Origin: Cepaea nemoralis
Lineage: Eukaryota; Mollusca; Gastropoda; Stylommatophora; Helicidae
DNA length: 64,000 bases
Direction of reading: 5' to 3'
NCBI GenBank assembly: GCA_014155875.1
Contig: JACEFZ010016121.1
Span: 465,001 to 529,000 of the forward strand
Shown: piece by piece, positions 33,912-45,395 of the stretch
How the letters are laid out: the number at the start of each line of letters is the position of its first letter
How positions within the stretch are numbered: position 1 is the first letter of the stretch
Translations under genes and position numbers: made by a program
Notes under the pieces: model-generated
What the model was told of the DNA's origin: nothing
The model's database searches: none
Seen by the model: the letters and a program-made list of their open reading frames with translations, nothing else

Positions 33912-35647
33912 TGTCGTGTCCTCCTTTAAAGTGTCGTCCCTGGAGTGAGGAGATCCGACACCCACATTATAATATTATTTTTTTCCCCCTCAATATTCTG
34001 GAGAATCCACCAGCTTCCGTCCAACACACTCCATCAGCCTATGGACACCTTTTCCTATCACTCTCACACTGTCGTACTATGCCCCCTTCTCATACTTCCC
34101 CAACGCAACATACTCAACAACTCTTGCTTCTAGAAATTAATAAAGATTAATTTATTAAAATAAAAGTGTAACGTGTATGAGACGTGTATGCGAAGAAAAT
34201 GGGTGACGTGTTTTATAAAGTGTGTAGACTCTGTCTCTCAGACATCAACTCAGTCAGCTGATCACAGCAAAGATAGACCACAGCACGTTACGTCAGAACA
34301 AGTACGTCTCACCCATTGCCGGAAAAATCTTGCCGGATAATGCTTTGCCTCTGTAGACCTCTGGTAATCCAATTTCATGAACATCCGAAATAGACACCAG
34401 TGGTATTAAGAGTTAATCAGGGACCGGTTGCACTCTACACAATGTCCGTTCCTAATGTTCCTAAACAAACTGCACAAGTCTTTTGCAGTGTGTACGCAGT
34501 TAGTTAGTTAGTTAGTTAGTCGACAGATCATCCTCGTTGCACATCGAACCACTCAGTTCATAAGGGCTACTTACTAATGTTAATTGTTACTGTACTGGAT
34601 TGATCCTCACTCGTGTCTATCCAGCCTCACATATAATGTCATGTGTTCTATTACACGAGATTATATAACTCTAGGTAACTATTAGACCCAATGTCTTCAG
34701 CCCGCCACCACTGTCTGATGATGTGTGGTGCATCAGTACGCATCACTCACTTTGGTGAATCAACCTGCTTTTAGCTTTCAGTTACGTTCTGTCTCCACTT
34801 TATTGATGGTTGAACGGGTGTTCTTCAGAATGGGTTTTTTAATTCTTCCCCAAAACTTGTAGAGTTTCCTTGGATCTGGTAGGGAACCTTAAATGGCACT
34901 ACTGCAGTCCTATAAATCATATCTACATCTGCCATATAGGCACGTGTAAAATTAAGTCACTAATTAACACACGGTAGATATTATTTCCACTGGCACTGCA
35001 GTGCCCTGCACTCTGTCTAGAGCATTATTCAAGTCCACCCTAGTTGGTCCGAACTCGGGTTTATATGGCAAACTACCAAAGTTGGCCACGTGACGTTATC
35101 CTTTATGCCCCCACACAGGTGGCACAGTGGCAGATCATCCCTTGTCAAGAATCCATTTTCCTGGCTTTAGTCCTGTCAAAGTTGTCAGTAATAGTTTAGA
35201 TTCTCAAACAAGCCAGCGAGTTTCTGTCGAGTTCCAACAAAGAGTTTTCCTCAACAAGCTGTCAGTAGCAATCTGCCCCTCTGAGTGATGTCCGGAAACT
35301 ATATGACATATGGACTGTTTACTTCCTTGCTGAGTACTTCCGTTTTCCATCCGACTTGTCAAAACGATGTATGATTCAGCGCACACACTTCCTCCTCACT
35401 CACCACCAAATGTGTATATGGGCTGACCCCACTGCTTCCATTTGTATTCAAATGTTGACAAACTGCCACGGCGCTGCCGGGATCTGTCTCCATCACCACC
35501 AAATGTGTATATGTGCTGCCCCGATGTAACCTGTGCAGCTGTGTTTACTCTGTTAGTAAAAATAGTTGTCGCTGGCAGATCGTCCGCTTAATCCGAAAAT
35601 CCTCTATAATAATCAACCTGTTAAACACACGGTTTTATTTTGTGACA
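33912..35647 (-). repeat. 5' LTR of family-2 element
   Basis: 1736 bp, paired with 27009-28719. It includes the extra GGAAAAATCTTGCCGG segment near 34320. AATAAA-like sites occur on the minus strand near the left end. The transcription start is not determinable by eye. Confidence 0.94.
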
Positions 35648-35804
35648 ATGCCCCGAGTGCATTTATGTCGGTTCTTGACTCAAATCAACTAAACTCAACA
35701 GGCAATCGTAGTTGGTTACACTAGTAGTTTACGGTATTGGCAACATTCATCTCAGGAACCACTTCTCCGTTGCCTCTAAAAAAAACTTTAAAATTTTATT
35801 GCAT

Positions 35805-36035
35805 ATCCCTTACCGGACTTTGCAGTCAACACCAGCATTTTTCAATTGCTGTTGACGTACAAGGGAAGTGTTACGTTCAGAAGTTTGCCATTGCTTTCTG
35901 AACGACCGGCTCCTATACCAGCACGTTATAACACAACGCGACACGGTCTGCTGCACAAATCGGTCGCAGCTGAGCTTCGAACGCCTGGTACCCGGCTCAC
36001 GAATCGTGTTCGCAAGCCTTTAGCCTCGGAGCGAG
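35805..36035 (-). mobile_element. SINE-A copy
   Basis: Reversed 3' end GCATATCCCTTACCGGACTT, then CGTTCAGAAGTTTGCCATTG. The tRNA-like head carries the reversed B box region GAGCTTCGAACGCC at about 35973. Complete but diverged. Confidence 0.8.
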
Positions 36036-36294
36036 CGTTGCTTCTAAGCTTTCCTAATTTGTTCGCTCAGATCAGAGCAGTGTGGGATTATCTAACAAAC
36101 GCACATAATCGGTACCTCGCTCTAACGCCAGGAGTTGTGGTCAGTGCTGTTTAAAATAAACTTTGAGGACCCTTGTACGTGCCTGATATCTTACTGGGTA
36201 GATTCTGGTAGTGTCCATTATTGTAGACCAACATGAACTCGATGGTTGATATGGTCAATTCCATGGTGGTCATATTTACTCCCCAGGGGGAGGG

Positions 36295-37345
36295 GTGTGG
36301 TACAAGATTACGTCACAAATACACCCAGGCGATCACCCGCTCTAATCTAGTGTTCAATAGTGATTGTGGTACAGGATTATGTGCCAAATACACCCAGGCG
36401 ATCTCCCCCTCTTATCTAATGTTCAGTAGTCAGTGCAGTACAGGATTATGTCACAAATACACCCAGGCGATCTCCCGCTCTAATCTAATGTTCAGTAGTG
36501 ATTGTGGTACAGGATTATGTCACAAATACACCCAGGCGATCTCCCGCTCTAATCTAATGTTCAGTAGTGATTGTGGTACAGGATTATGTCACAAATACAC
36601 CCAGGCGATCGCCCACTCTAATCTAATGTTCAGTAGTGATTGTGGTACAGGATTATGTCACAAATACACCCAGGCGATCGCCCACTCTAATCTGCACTGA
36701 CTAGTGAACATTAGATTAGAGCGGGAGATCGCCTGGGTGTATGTGTGACATAATCCTGTACTGCACTGACTAGTGAACATTAGATTAGAGCGGGAGATCG
36801 CCTGGGTGTATTTGTGACATAATCCTGTACTGCACTGACTAGTGAACATTAGATTAGAGCGGGAGATCGCCTGGGTGTATTTGTGACATAGTCCTGTACT
36901 GCACTGACTAGTGAACATTAGATTAGAGCGGGATATCGCCTGGGTGTATGTGTGACATAATCCTGTACTGCACTGACTAGTGAACATTAGATTAGAGCGG
37001 GAGATCGCCTGGGTGTATTTGTGACATAATTCCTCTAATCTAATGTTCAGTAGTGATTGTGGTACAGGATTATGTCACAAATACACCCAGGCGATCTCCC
37101 GCTCTAATCTAATGTTCAGTAGTGATTGTGGTACAGGATTATGTGCCAAATACACCCAGGCGATCTCCCCCTCTAATCTAATGTTCACTAGTCAGTGCAG
37201 TACAGGACTATGTCACAAATACACCCAGGCGATCTACCCGCTCTAATCTAATGTTTACTAGTCAGTGCAGTACAGGATTATGTCACAAATACACCCAGGC
37301 GATTTCCCACTCTAATCCAGTGTCCAGTATTGAGTGTGGTACAAG
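36295..37345. repeat. 69-bp satellite with inverted central block
   Basis: Forward units (ACAGGATTATGTCACAAATA ... CCAGGCGATCTCCCGCTCTA ... TGTTCAGTAG) run at about 36300-36695. About five units run in the opposite orientation at about 36697-37032, and forward units resume to about 37345. Spacing between ACAGGATTAT copies is 69 (36371, 36440, 36509). The inverted block uniformly has the CAGTGCAGT variant, while most forward units have TGATTGTGGT. Because 69 is a multiple of three, long frames with 23-residue repeats appear on both strands. Confidence 0.95.
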
Positions 37346-38760
37346 GTTTATTAAAAATTAACAAAAGTGAGTTCACTGCTCTCCGGACACGATCGCCCTT
37401 GTCACTATCGCAACTGTCAGCGCATTTCAGTGTCCTCCGTATATCTTTAGTTCCTGCCAATAGCCTAGTTTTAATTTTCATCACAACTCATTCACTATGG
37501 GACCTGCCACTTATTATTTAAGTTTCTGCGATGGGGCTAAATTTTACATGGATCTTGTATTACCCAGCATCATGGCTAGTAACTCACTTTCAGTATCTTT
37601 TATAAAACTACGTTTAACTGTATCAGACCCTTCTCTCTACCACAGTTGACTAAACATGTCAGTATCCTCCACATAACTACACTTTATCTTCATCTTACCT
37701 CGATCACTATCAGAGATAGCAACGCACTTCAGTGCCTGTTATGGGACTACCTTTTACCTTCATATTATCCCCCTCACTGTAAGAGCTAGCAGCGCTCACA
37801 GATGTCGAGCGTAAGATTATCTAAGACGAGACTACTTTCACCACCATACCTTCATCTTACTCTGCTAACTACGACATAGGTGTTTCTTCGACGAGACTAC
37901 CTTTTACCGTCATATATTCATCTTAACTGACCGACTATCACAGTTAGCAACGCTTAGGATTTTCTTCGATGAAACTACCATTTACCTCCGTACATTAATC
38001 GGATCTCACTAATTACCACAGCTGGCAACGCGTTGAATTATCTTCGAAGAGACAACCTTTACACCATACCTTCGTTAGTTAGTCAGTTAGTTCCAACTTC
38101 ACGGCAACAGGTCGTCCCCATTATGCTCCGTTTCTGTGCCAGTGAATATCACGCAATATGCTCCTCACTGCCCAATGTGAAAAGTGGAAAAGATAGGAGT
38201 CTCGGCAAGCCAACAGCCCGCACAGGTACACCGTGCATAATGCCGCAGCCAGAATGCCAACACAAAGTCCTCCACGAAAAATACATTTCATCGTCGATGG
38301 AATCGGCAGTCACCAGAAAGACTTCATTGACCCGGGTGTTATCCCACAATGCTCGGTCTCATTCCGCAGGGTGACCCGCCAAAAGTGCTGCACAAAGTCA
38401 TCTTACCCCAACACTACCAGAGCTACAATCGCATGTCTTTATCTGCCATTTGACTAACTTTTACCTTCATATTGTGTGCCTCAATACCAGGTCTGGCAGC
38501 CATTGTCATTATCTGATAGAGCCTTATGACTAACTGACCTCACTCACTATCACAACTGACAGCTCATGTCAGTATCTAAGAGAGTCTTATGACTTATCTG
38601 ACCTCACTCTCTCACAACTGGTATCGCATGCCAGTATTTTTCATGGAACTACTTTTTTACCATCATCTGACCTCAGTCACTCTCACAACTGTCAGTATTT
38701 TTCATGGGACTACTTTCTTACCATCATCTGACCTAAGTCACTCTCATAGCTAGAATCTGT
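37346..38760. repeat. Degenerate long-period minisatellite (about 70-100 bp)
   Basis: Recurring words are ACTACCTTTTACC, TTCATCTTA, TCACTATCACA and AACTG.CAGC. About 38075-38400 is different DNA, apparently inserted or unrelated. No coding motif is seen. Confidence 0.65.
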
Positions 38761-38929
38761 CCCCGGAGACAGTTAACAAGATAAAGGGGAGGATATATTT
38801 GCCGAAGGCGACTACTTTTGATAATAGGGAGCTTCTGATTGTGTCTGCTTCGCGATGGAGTGTATATCACTCATCACAAGACACTTGAAGGTGTTTCTGT
38901 TGTCAAGCCAACTGTTCCTTTATCTTCAT

Positions 38930-39300
38930 CGTGGTCTGTAACCCACTGTTTTACAGCTGCAGACACACAATAAGCAGACAAGCTAAACGATATCTAATGA
39001 CAGAGGAGATGTGGTTTCTGGGGAAAATGCGAAGAATACCACGGACAGACAGAAAAACAAATGTGCAAGTCCTACAAGAGGCAAATGAAAAATGTAACCT
39101 CATTAGAGAAATTAAATATATTTTTGGACACGTTATAAGAAAAAAAAACATAAATTAAAGAACTTGGTCACAACTGGCAAGATTGAGGAGAAAAGAACAA
39201 GTTGATGGTAGAGAAGTAATATCTGGATGGCTTTGCCACGTGGGATGGTCGAAACAAGAACACGGAGCTAATCCAGAACTATATCTTGGCATTCTCATCA
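38930..39300 (+). mobile_element. LINE-E fragment
   Basis: It encodes EEMWFLGKMRRIPRTDRKTN and then IREIKYIFGHVIRKK, followed after stops by LVTTGKIEEKR-like text. This is the C-terminal RT region, broken by frameshifts. Confidence 0.75.
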
Positions 39301-39639
39301 GACAATAGAAGCATCGTATTCTCTACCTTTTTAAAGTAATGTAGCAAAAATACTGACATTAGTTAAAGACGATTTGTAAAGCGAACAAGGAAGCACAAAC
39401 GCTGAAAGAAAAAACGCATTTCATTTTATATAATATTGTGGCATATTTCCTTGGAGGAAGATTAAGAAGTGTTACAAAGATGTATCCACGAAAACAAATT
39501 CACAGAACACAAGAAAATCGATTAAGATTACGTCGCCCACATAGCATAAACCCAACAAGTTTCTGAAAGAATAAAAGAAACAAACTAGACTTTAATACAC
39601 CTTCATGACAAACTGGGCATTTTATCACTAGCAGGATTA
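39301..39639. other. Unassigned AT-rich DNA
   Basis: Nothing recognised between the two LINE-E fragments. It may be decayed sequence of the same LINE. Confidence 0.4.
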
Positions 39640-39772
39640 CCATTTGCAGACAGAAAAACTAATAAGCAAGTCTTACAAGAGGCCAATAAAAACGGTAAAT
39701 TTATTAAAGAAATAAGTCGTAGACAGACACATTTTTGGGGGATGTTATGAGAAGAAATAAACTAGAGTACGT
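39640..39772 (+). mobile_element. Short LINE-E fragment
   Basis: It reads DRKTNKQVLQEANKNGKFIK followed by a frameshift and VMRRNKLEY, matching the copies at 38930 and 56855. Confidence 0.65.
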
Positions 39773-39775
39773 GGA

Positions 39776-40665
39776 AGGAAGACGTGCAGGCAGGAAGGAA
39801 GACAGGCAGGAACGAAGGAAGGAAGACAGACAGGAAAAAAGGAAGGAAGACAGGCAGGAAGGAAGGAAAGAATGAAGGAAGGAAGACAGGCAGGAAGGAA
39901 ACAAACAGGAAGGAAGGAAGGAAGACAGGAAGAAAGGGAAGAAGGAAGGAAGGAAGGAAGGAAGGAAGGAAGGAAAACGGGCAGACAGGAAGAAAGGAAC
40001 ACAAGCAGGCAGGCAGGCAGGCAGGAAGGACAGAAGGAAGGAAGGAAGGAAGGAAGGAAGGAATGAAGGAAGGAAGGAAGGAAGGAAGGAAGGAAGGAAG
40101 GAAGTGAAGGAAGGAAGTGAAGGGAAGGAAAGCTGGGATAGTGGGAAGAAGGGAAGGAAGGATGGGATAGTGGGAAGAAGAGAAGGAAGGATGGGATAGT
40201 GGGAAGAAGAGAAGGAAGGACGGGATAGTGGGAAGAAGGGAAGGAAGGATGGGATAGTGGGAAGAAGGAATGGAAGGGATAGTGGGAAGAAGGAATGGAA
40301 GGGATAGTGGGAAGAAGGGAAGGAAGGATGGGATAGTGGGAAGAAGGAATGGATGGGTGGGTTATTTGGAAGAAATGAAGGAAGGATGGGTTATTTGGAA
40401 GAAATGAAGGAAGGATGGAATAGTGGGAAGAAGGGAGTGAAGGAAGGCATAGTGGGAAGAAAGGAAGGAAGGATGGGATAGTGGGAAGAAGGGAAGGAAG
40501 GATTGGAAGAGAAGGATGGAAGAGAAGGAAGGGAAGGGAGGAAGGGAAGGAAAGAAGGGACGGACGGAAGGAAGAAAGAGAAAGAAGGAAGGGAAGGAAA
40601 TGAAGGAAGGGAAGGAAAAATGGAGGGAAGGAATGAAAAAGTGGAAGAGCAAGAGAGAGAAGAAG
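39776..40665. repeat. GGAA/GGCA microsatellite and 29-bp minisatellite
   Basis: GGAAGGAAGACAGGCAGG-type sequence runs to about 40130. Units GGATGGGATAGTGGGAAGAA, with spacing of 29 bp, follow at about 40130-40500, then a G/A-rich tail. The long frames here are artefacts. Confidence 0.95.
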
Positions 40666-41325
40666 AGGAGAGGGCATACAACAAGGAAGAATTGTGTATT
40701 AACCAACAATGTACATTTGTTAACATTTCTCAGACACTGAGTTTGTTGTCTTCATGTTGCACGGGGCCCTCGCACACACAACCCAACAGACCAGCTGTCT
40801 ATAAACGTAGTCAATGACTCCCTCTATTGTCTCCAGAATCTACCCAGTATGATTACGCAATAATACGTCTATTATCTGTACGTTGGGCTCCATCTGCCTA
40901 GTGTGTAAATTGTCATCGTTAACAGGATTTCCGATATGGCAATTTGTAAAGTATCAGTGCGGTCTTTCGCCCTTCTCTGAATATCCGGTGCACTGTGATT
41001 GCGTAATAGTTTAGGTCATCAATATGATAATGAAAATATCATCATTGTCGTGAAGGTTGACTAGTGAATTTCCAATACCTCCTGTCAAAAAATAACGAGA
41101 GCTGAAAGGGATGAGAAGATTAAGACAAAGAAGAACAATACGAGAAACAAGAAGATGAATATGACCAATAAGTAGAAGTCAAAATAGATAAAACAAAGAA
41201 GATAAAGAGGGAGGAGAAGAAAGAGGAGGGGAAGGTGGAGGTTAAAGAAGATGGGGGAGGTGTACTTTGAAGTGGGTATTAATCAAACAAGCTGACTTGT
41301 TCATATTTCGGTATGAAAGTCATAC
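40666..41325. other. Unassigned DNA, G/A-rich towards the end
   Basis: No gene seen. 41100-41260 is purine-rich (GAAGAAGA-type). Confidence 0.5.
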
Positions 41326-41422
41326 AAACTCACACACCCACTCACCCCCCCCCCCCCACACACACACACCAACCCACCCACCCACCAACTCACTCACACA
41401 CACACACACACACACACACACT
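41326..41422. repeat. (CA)n/(CACC)n microsatellite with C-run
   Basis: CACACACCCACTCACCCCC, then CA repeats to about 41420. Confidence 0.92.
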
Positions 41423-41539
41423 GGGCAGATTAGCCCTATCAACAGAGGTCCCCAAAACTGTGTGACGTACACAGGTTCTAAAAATTAAAACCTTCAGGTT
41501 TGTTTTGCGTGTGAATATATTATGAAAAGTAAAGAACAA

Positions 41540-41990
41540 ATATATAATTTTTCGACGTAGTCACCACTGTGTTGCCCCCCAGCGCCGATAAAGTGCTCGG
41601 ATTTCTGTAGAAAACAATTTACTTGGTCGCGTGTGTAACCACTCATGCACAACCTGTTGTACCGCTCCATCGCTCCGAAAAGTGTTTCCTCTCAATGACT
41701 GATTCTTTGAGTTCTCCAAACATGTGGAAATCACTTCGCTTCCGGCTCGCGGTAGTGAACCCAGGTTTCATCTCCAGTAACAACCCTTGATTGGAAACCA
41801 TCACTTTCCGCTTCACAGCACTGCCAGAGCTCTTGAAAAGCATCTGCGCGTCGTTGTTTCAATTCTGGATTCAGCTGCCGTGGCACCCATTTCTCAAACA
41901 CGTTGCAGTACTGTACCGCACCATGGATGATATGATTTTCTGAATCTTGAATTATGTCAAGAAGTGCGGCAATGGGACATACAAAGTCCC
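41540..41990 (-). pseudogene. Mariner-type transposase fragment, internally deleted
   Basis: The minus strand encodes FEKWVPRQLNPELKQRRADA and then RVVTGDETWVHYREPEAK, where the first catalytic Asp of the DDE/D domain sits in TGDETW. It then skips to SDFHMFGELKESV, which lies near the C-terminus in intact mariners. The block with the second and third catalytic residues is gone. Further frame breaks follow. I could not define terminal repeats. Confidence 0.8.
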
Positions 41991-42095
41991 ATAAAAACAA
42001 TCTGGAAAACTTCTTGGTCATAAGCAAGATGCCCCATGTCCGATACAGCCATCTTGAGACCATCTGCCACATCCTGCACCCATCTTTTCTTTAGC
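41990..42095 (-). mobile_element. Short LINE-3 fragment
   Basis: ACTTCTTGGTCATAAGCAAG, ATGTCCGATACAGCC and CACATCCTGCACCCATC match the reverse of 48280-48360 and the plus strand of 13015-13080. Confidence 0.65.
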
Positions 42096-42109
42096 CTTCT
42101 TCTTTATTA

Positions 42110-43010
42110 GCATCACAGATACAGTAAATCACAGATAGAGTAACAGTAACATCACAGATACAGTAACAGTAACATCACAGTTACAGTAAAGGTAACAACA
42201 CATATACAATAACATCACAGATGCAGTAAAATCGCAGATACAGTAACATCACAGATACAGTAACATCACAGATACAGAAACATTACAGATACAGAAACTT
42301 AACAAATACAGAAACATCACAGACACAGAAACATCACAGAATACAGAAACATCACACATACAGAAACATCACAGATACAGAAACATCACAGATACAGTAA
42401 CACCGCTCACAAGGTGACAGTAACATCCCTCACATAGTGACAGTAACACTACTGACATAGTGACAGTAAAATCACTGACATGGTGACAGTAACATCACTG
42501 TCATAGTGACAGTAACACCACTGACATAGTGACAGTAACACCGCTGACACAGTGACAGTATCACCGCTGACATTGTGACAGTAAGACCGCTGACATAGTT
42601 ACAGTAACACCGCTGTCATAGTGACAGTAGCACCACTGGCATAGTGACAGTAACATCACTGACATAGTTACAGTAACATCACTGACATAGTGACAGTAAC
42701 ATCACTGACATGGTGACAGTAACATCACAGACATAGTGACAGTAACATCACTGACATAGTGACAGTAACACTACTGACATAGTGTCAGTAACATACTGAC
42801 ATAGTGACAGTAACACAATGAGATAGTGAAAGTGATATCACTGACAATAGTGACAGTAACACCGCTGACATGGTGACAGTAACACTACTGACATAGAGAC
42901 AGTAACACCACAGACATAGTGACAGTGACACTACTGACATAGTGACAGTAACGCCACTAACATAGTGACAGTAACACCACTGGCAATGCGACAGTAACAC
43001 TACTCAGTAG
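42110..43010. repeat. 17-bp then 23-bp minisatellite
   Basis: 42110-42410 is mostly ACATCACAGATACAGTA. 42410-43010 is mostly ACAGTAACATCACTGACATA plus GTG (23 bp; for example GACAT at 42661, 42684 and 42707). Confidence 0.95.
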
Positions 43011-43034
43011 CCACAAATTCAGAACCGGAAAGAC

Positions 43035-43225
43035 GATGTTGTAAGTACCACAGGGGCCGCCATTACTTCGGACAACCTCTCCTGGCATCCATATTAATCT
43101 GGATGAACCCGTGAAACCAGGTCAAGCTAACTGACCTACCTTCCCGACCCTCAGTTGGTGATTAATAACCACGACCTCCGCGCCGACTGGCAACAGTCCT
43201 AACCGCTGCACCACCGCAATTTCCT
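43035..43225 (-). mobile_element. Possible tRNA-derived SINE
   Basis: Minus-strand GGTGGTGCAGCGGTTAGGAC resembles a tRNA 5' end with an A box. The B-box position (GGTCGTGGTTATTAATCACC) is degenerate. Only one copy is seen here. Confidence 0.35.
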
Positions 43226-43554
43226 TGCCCCTCATGGTACATGATGATATTGACAGGTCTCAGCATTTTGTTATGTGTATCAATACTTGGAGACGTGTAT
43301 GCTGCTCCTGTTCAGTGCTTAAGTTTTAATGTCGTTAAAATCTATTACCCTAATCACTTTATCGATTAGACTGCTTCAAGGCTAATCCTGGCCACTGTCT
43401 GCTTAATACGGAAATAGTTTTTTCAAGTTCTGAATGCTAAAGTCAACAACTTAACAGGGCAGTCTGGCATACCTGAAGGGTAGGTGCGGTTGTGTCGACA
43501 AGACGGGCCATTGGAAAGATATAATTCATGAACGTTTTAGTCATTAGTTGCCTG

Positions 43555-44050
43555 TTTTGTGCCGCTCTCTTTAGTTCCATGTTGCCGTGGTTTTTAGTTC
43601 CATATTGCACCTCTGCTTTGTGTCATGTTGCCGCTGTCTCTGGTTCCATATTGCCGATCTATTTAGTTCGGAGTTGCCGCTCCCGTTATTTGCATATGGA
43701 AGCTCCCTTTTGTTCCATATTGCCGCTCTCTTTAGTTCTATATTGCCGCTCCCATTAGTTCCGCATTGCCGCTCCCATTAGTTCCATATTGCCGCTATCG
43801 TTAGTTCCATATTGCCGCTCCCTTTAGTTCCATATTGCCACTCCATTTAATTCCATGTTGCCGCTCCCTTTAGTTTCACGTTGCCGCTCCCTTTTGTTTC
43901 ATATTGCCGCCCCCATTAGTTCCATATTGCTGCCCCCTTTCCTCTCTATAGTTTCATATTGCCGCAACGTTTATTTCCATATTGCCGCTATCATTAGTTC
44001 GATATTGCAGCGCTTTTTACTGCCATACTGCTGCTGTCGTTAGTTCCGTG
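43555..44050. repeat. 23-bp minisatellite
   Basis: Unit TTCCATATTGCCGCTCCCAT plus TAG. Spacing is 23 bp (ATTGCCGCT at 43742, 43765 and 43788). About 20 copies with point changes. Confidence 0.96.
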
Positions 44051-44204
44051 TTGTATTGGAAGATAGGAGATGCAGGAAAAGGCCTAGAGAGAAAATATCA
44101 TTGAGGAAAATGAGGATCAGAAATGACTGAAGGTACGCTAGACACAAGGCTTCGGCAGTCACCAAAGCCACACGGCATGGACCATTGGAAGAAAATTGGA
44201 AGTG

Positions 44205-44990
44205 AGCATGGCTGAATGGATAAAACCACTCCCTCTTAAACTTCCGGTGTACATATGCCTAGATAACTGATTCAACCCCTAGACCGGTCTTCTGGACTAA
44301 AATGTTGACTTTTCGTTATTGACTTGGCACGTAAAGAAGTCGGAGTGGTTCGCCTGATGGCGACGGGCACTATAGTCTATCCAGAAATGAATGCCTTCAT
44401 TCACGAACAATTATTTTGAAAACTGCCTGTTGCATCGTTATGAAATATTTCCTGCCGTCTTATATTTACCCCCACCCAAGGAATATGTCTTTGATAGGTC
44501 CAACAGCAACTTAAATCATGGAAATCGGCGACATTTCTTTGATGTTTTGGTGAAAAACTAGTGATGTCTCGCTAACAAATTTGTTCTACAGTAATTTCCC
44601 GCCAGTTCCGATGACGACACACGGCTCTAGTGGCGGCACTTGTCATAAGGCCAATCTTATGTCTCACGAGAAAATAAACTATTCAGCGTTAGTGTTTCAG
44701 TGTGAAGAGGTAATACATTTAATAACATGGACTTTATCTCTGTCCCGTAAATTATATACCGCATATAAACAAACTTTGAAATCTGGTGTACAATCTCCAG
44801 AACAAAAATTTCTTGTTGGGTGGACATAATGATAAGGTTATATGCTAAATCTCATCATTTTCCCTCAGTTGGGTACTGAGATATGGAATTTTATATTGGG
44901 GCAGACAAAAGTAAACCGACTATAGTAATAGGGAAAGCTGATCCGCACGCAAAAATTAGTCCAGTTAAATAGAAGTTGGAGCACGTATAT
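44205..44990 (+). mobile_element. SINE-C copy interrupted by a 542-bp insert
   Basis: The head GCATGGCTGAATGGATAAAA (A box) and GATTCAACCCC (B box) are followed by TTGACTTGGCACG and GCCTGATGGCGACGGGCACT. The 3' part (TAATAGGGAAAGCTG, AAATTAGTCCAGT) resumes at 44926. Other copies are continuous here. Confidence 0.8.
44377..44918. mobile_element. Unidentified insert within SINE-C, likely a DNA transposon
   Basis: It is flanked by ACTATAGT at 44369-44376 and 44919-44926. That 8-mer is itself a palindrome, so a TA duplication with TAGTC termini is an alternative to an 8-bp duplication. The ends, read inward, share only CTATAGTC. The 82-residue frame at 44581-44829 has no recognised domain. Confidence 0.55.
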
Positions 44991-45395
44991 AGATGAAGTT
45001 GACCTCACAGCGGGAAAACAAACAAACATGTTAACCAACTTTGAGTAATAATGTGATATCAAATGGGAGATATGGAGAATTTAACAAATCAACAAGACAA
45101 CAAAATCAGAAAAGAAAGCAAAAACTATCTTCTTCAAAGGCACCAGATCCCGCGGCCACAATTTATTCTCCTTTGTACTGAATACTTTCCCCTTTAACAA
45201 GATCTTTATATTATCTCCCTTTAATTTCATTTCACACTGGCGATTTCAAAGAATTAATTTGACAAACTTTTACTTTCATTAGCTTCTTCCTGTCAGTCGT
45301 TGTTAGTTACTAAGGTATTAACAATATTTGTCTCATAAACCACATCTCCTTTGCTTCATATTATATTTCTTCGATGTCCTTAGGCTAGACTTGTA
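44991..45395. other. Unassigned AT-rich DNA
   Basis: Nothing recognised. Confidence 0.5.

Larger units (their letters stand above)
27009..35647 (-). mobile_element. Near-intact Gmr1-like Ty3/Gypsy LTR retrotransposon (family 2)
   Basis: 8639 bp on the minus strand, with LTRs at 33912-35647 (5') and 27009-28719 (3') and a perfect 5-bp target duplication ATGCC (27004-27008 and 35648-35652). The LTR termini are TGTCAC ... CGACA. A tRNA-Pro-type primer-binding site lies just inside the 5' LTR, and the polypurine tract AGAGGGGGCC abuts the 3' LTR. A single gag-pol frame (28784-33400) carries gag, protease, integrase, RT and RNase H in that order. Integrase before RT is the reverse of the usual Ty3/Gypsy order and is the hallmark of Gmr1-like elements. 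One stop codon is the only coding lesion I see. The LTRs differ by a 24-bp gap, a one-base gap and few substitutions, so the insertion is young. Confidence 0.95.

Noticed and set aside
36233..37246. A protein with 23-residue repeats (CHKYTQAISRSNL)
   Set aside because: The 69-bp period is divisible by three and the same peptide appears from both orientations. No sequence outside the array supports a gene.
36295..37345. CRISPR array
   Set aside because: Units are contiguous 69-mers without variable spacers, orientation changes inside the array, and the genome is animal-like.
39745..40817. A 310-residue Pro/Ser/Phe/Leu-rich protein and its antisense partner
   Set aside because: It lies wholly in GGAAG and 29-bp tandem repeats.
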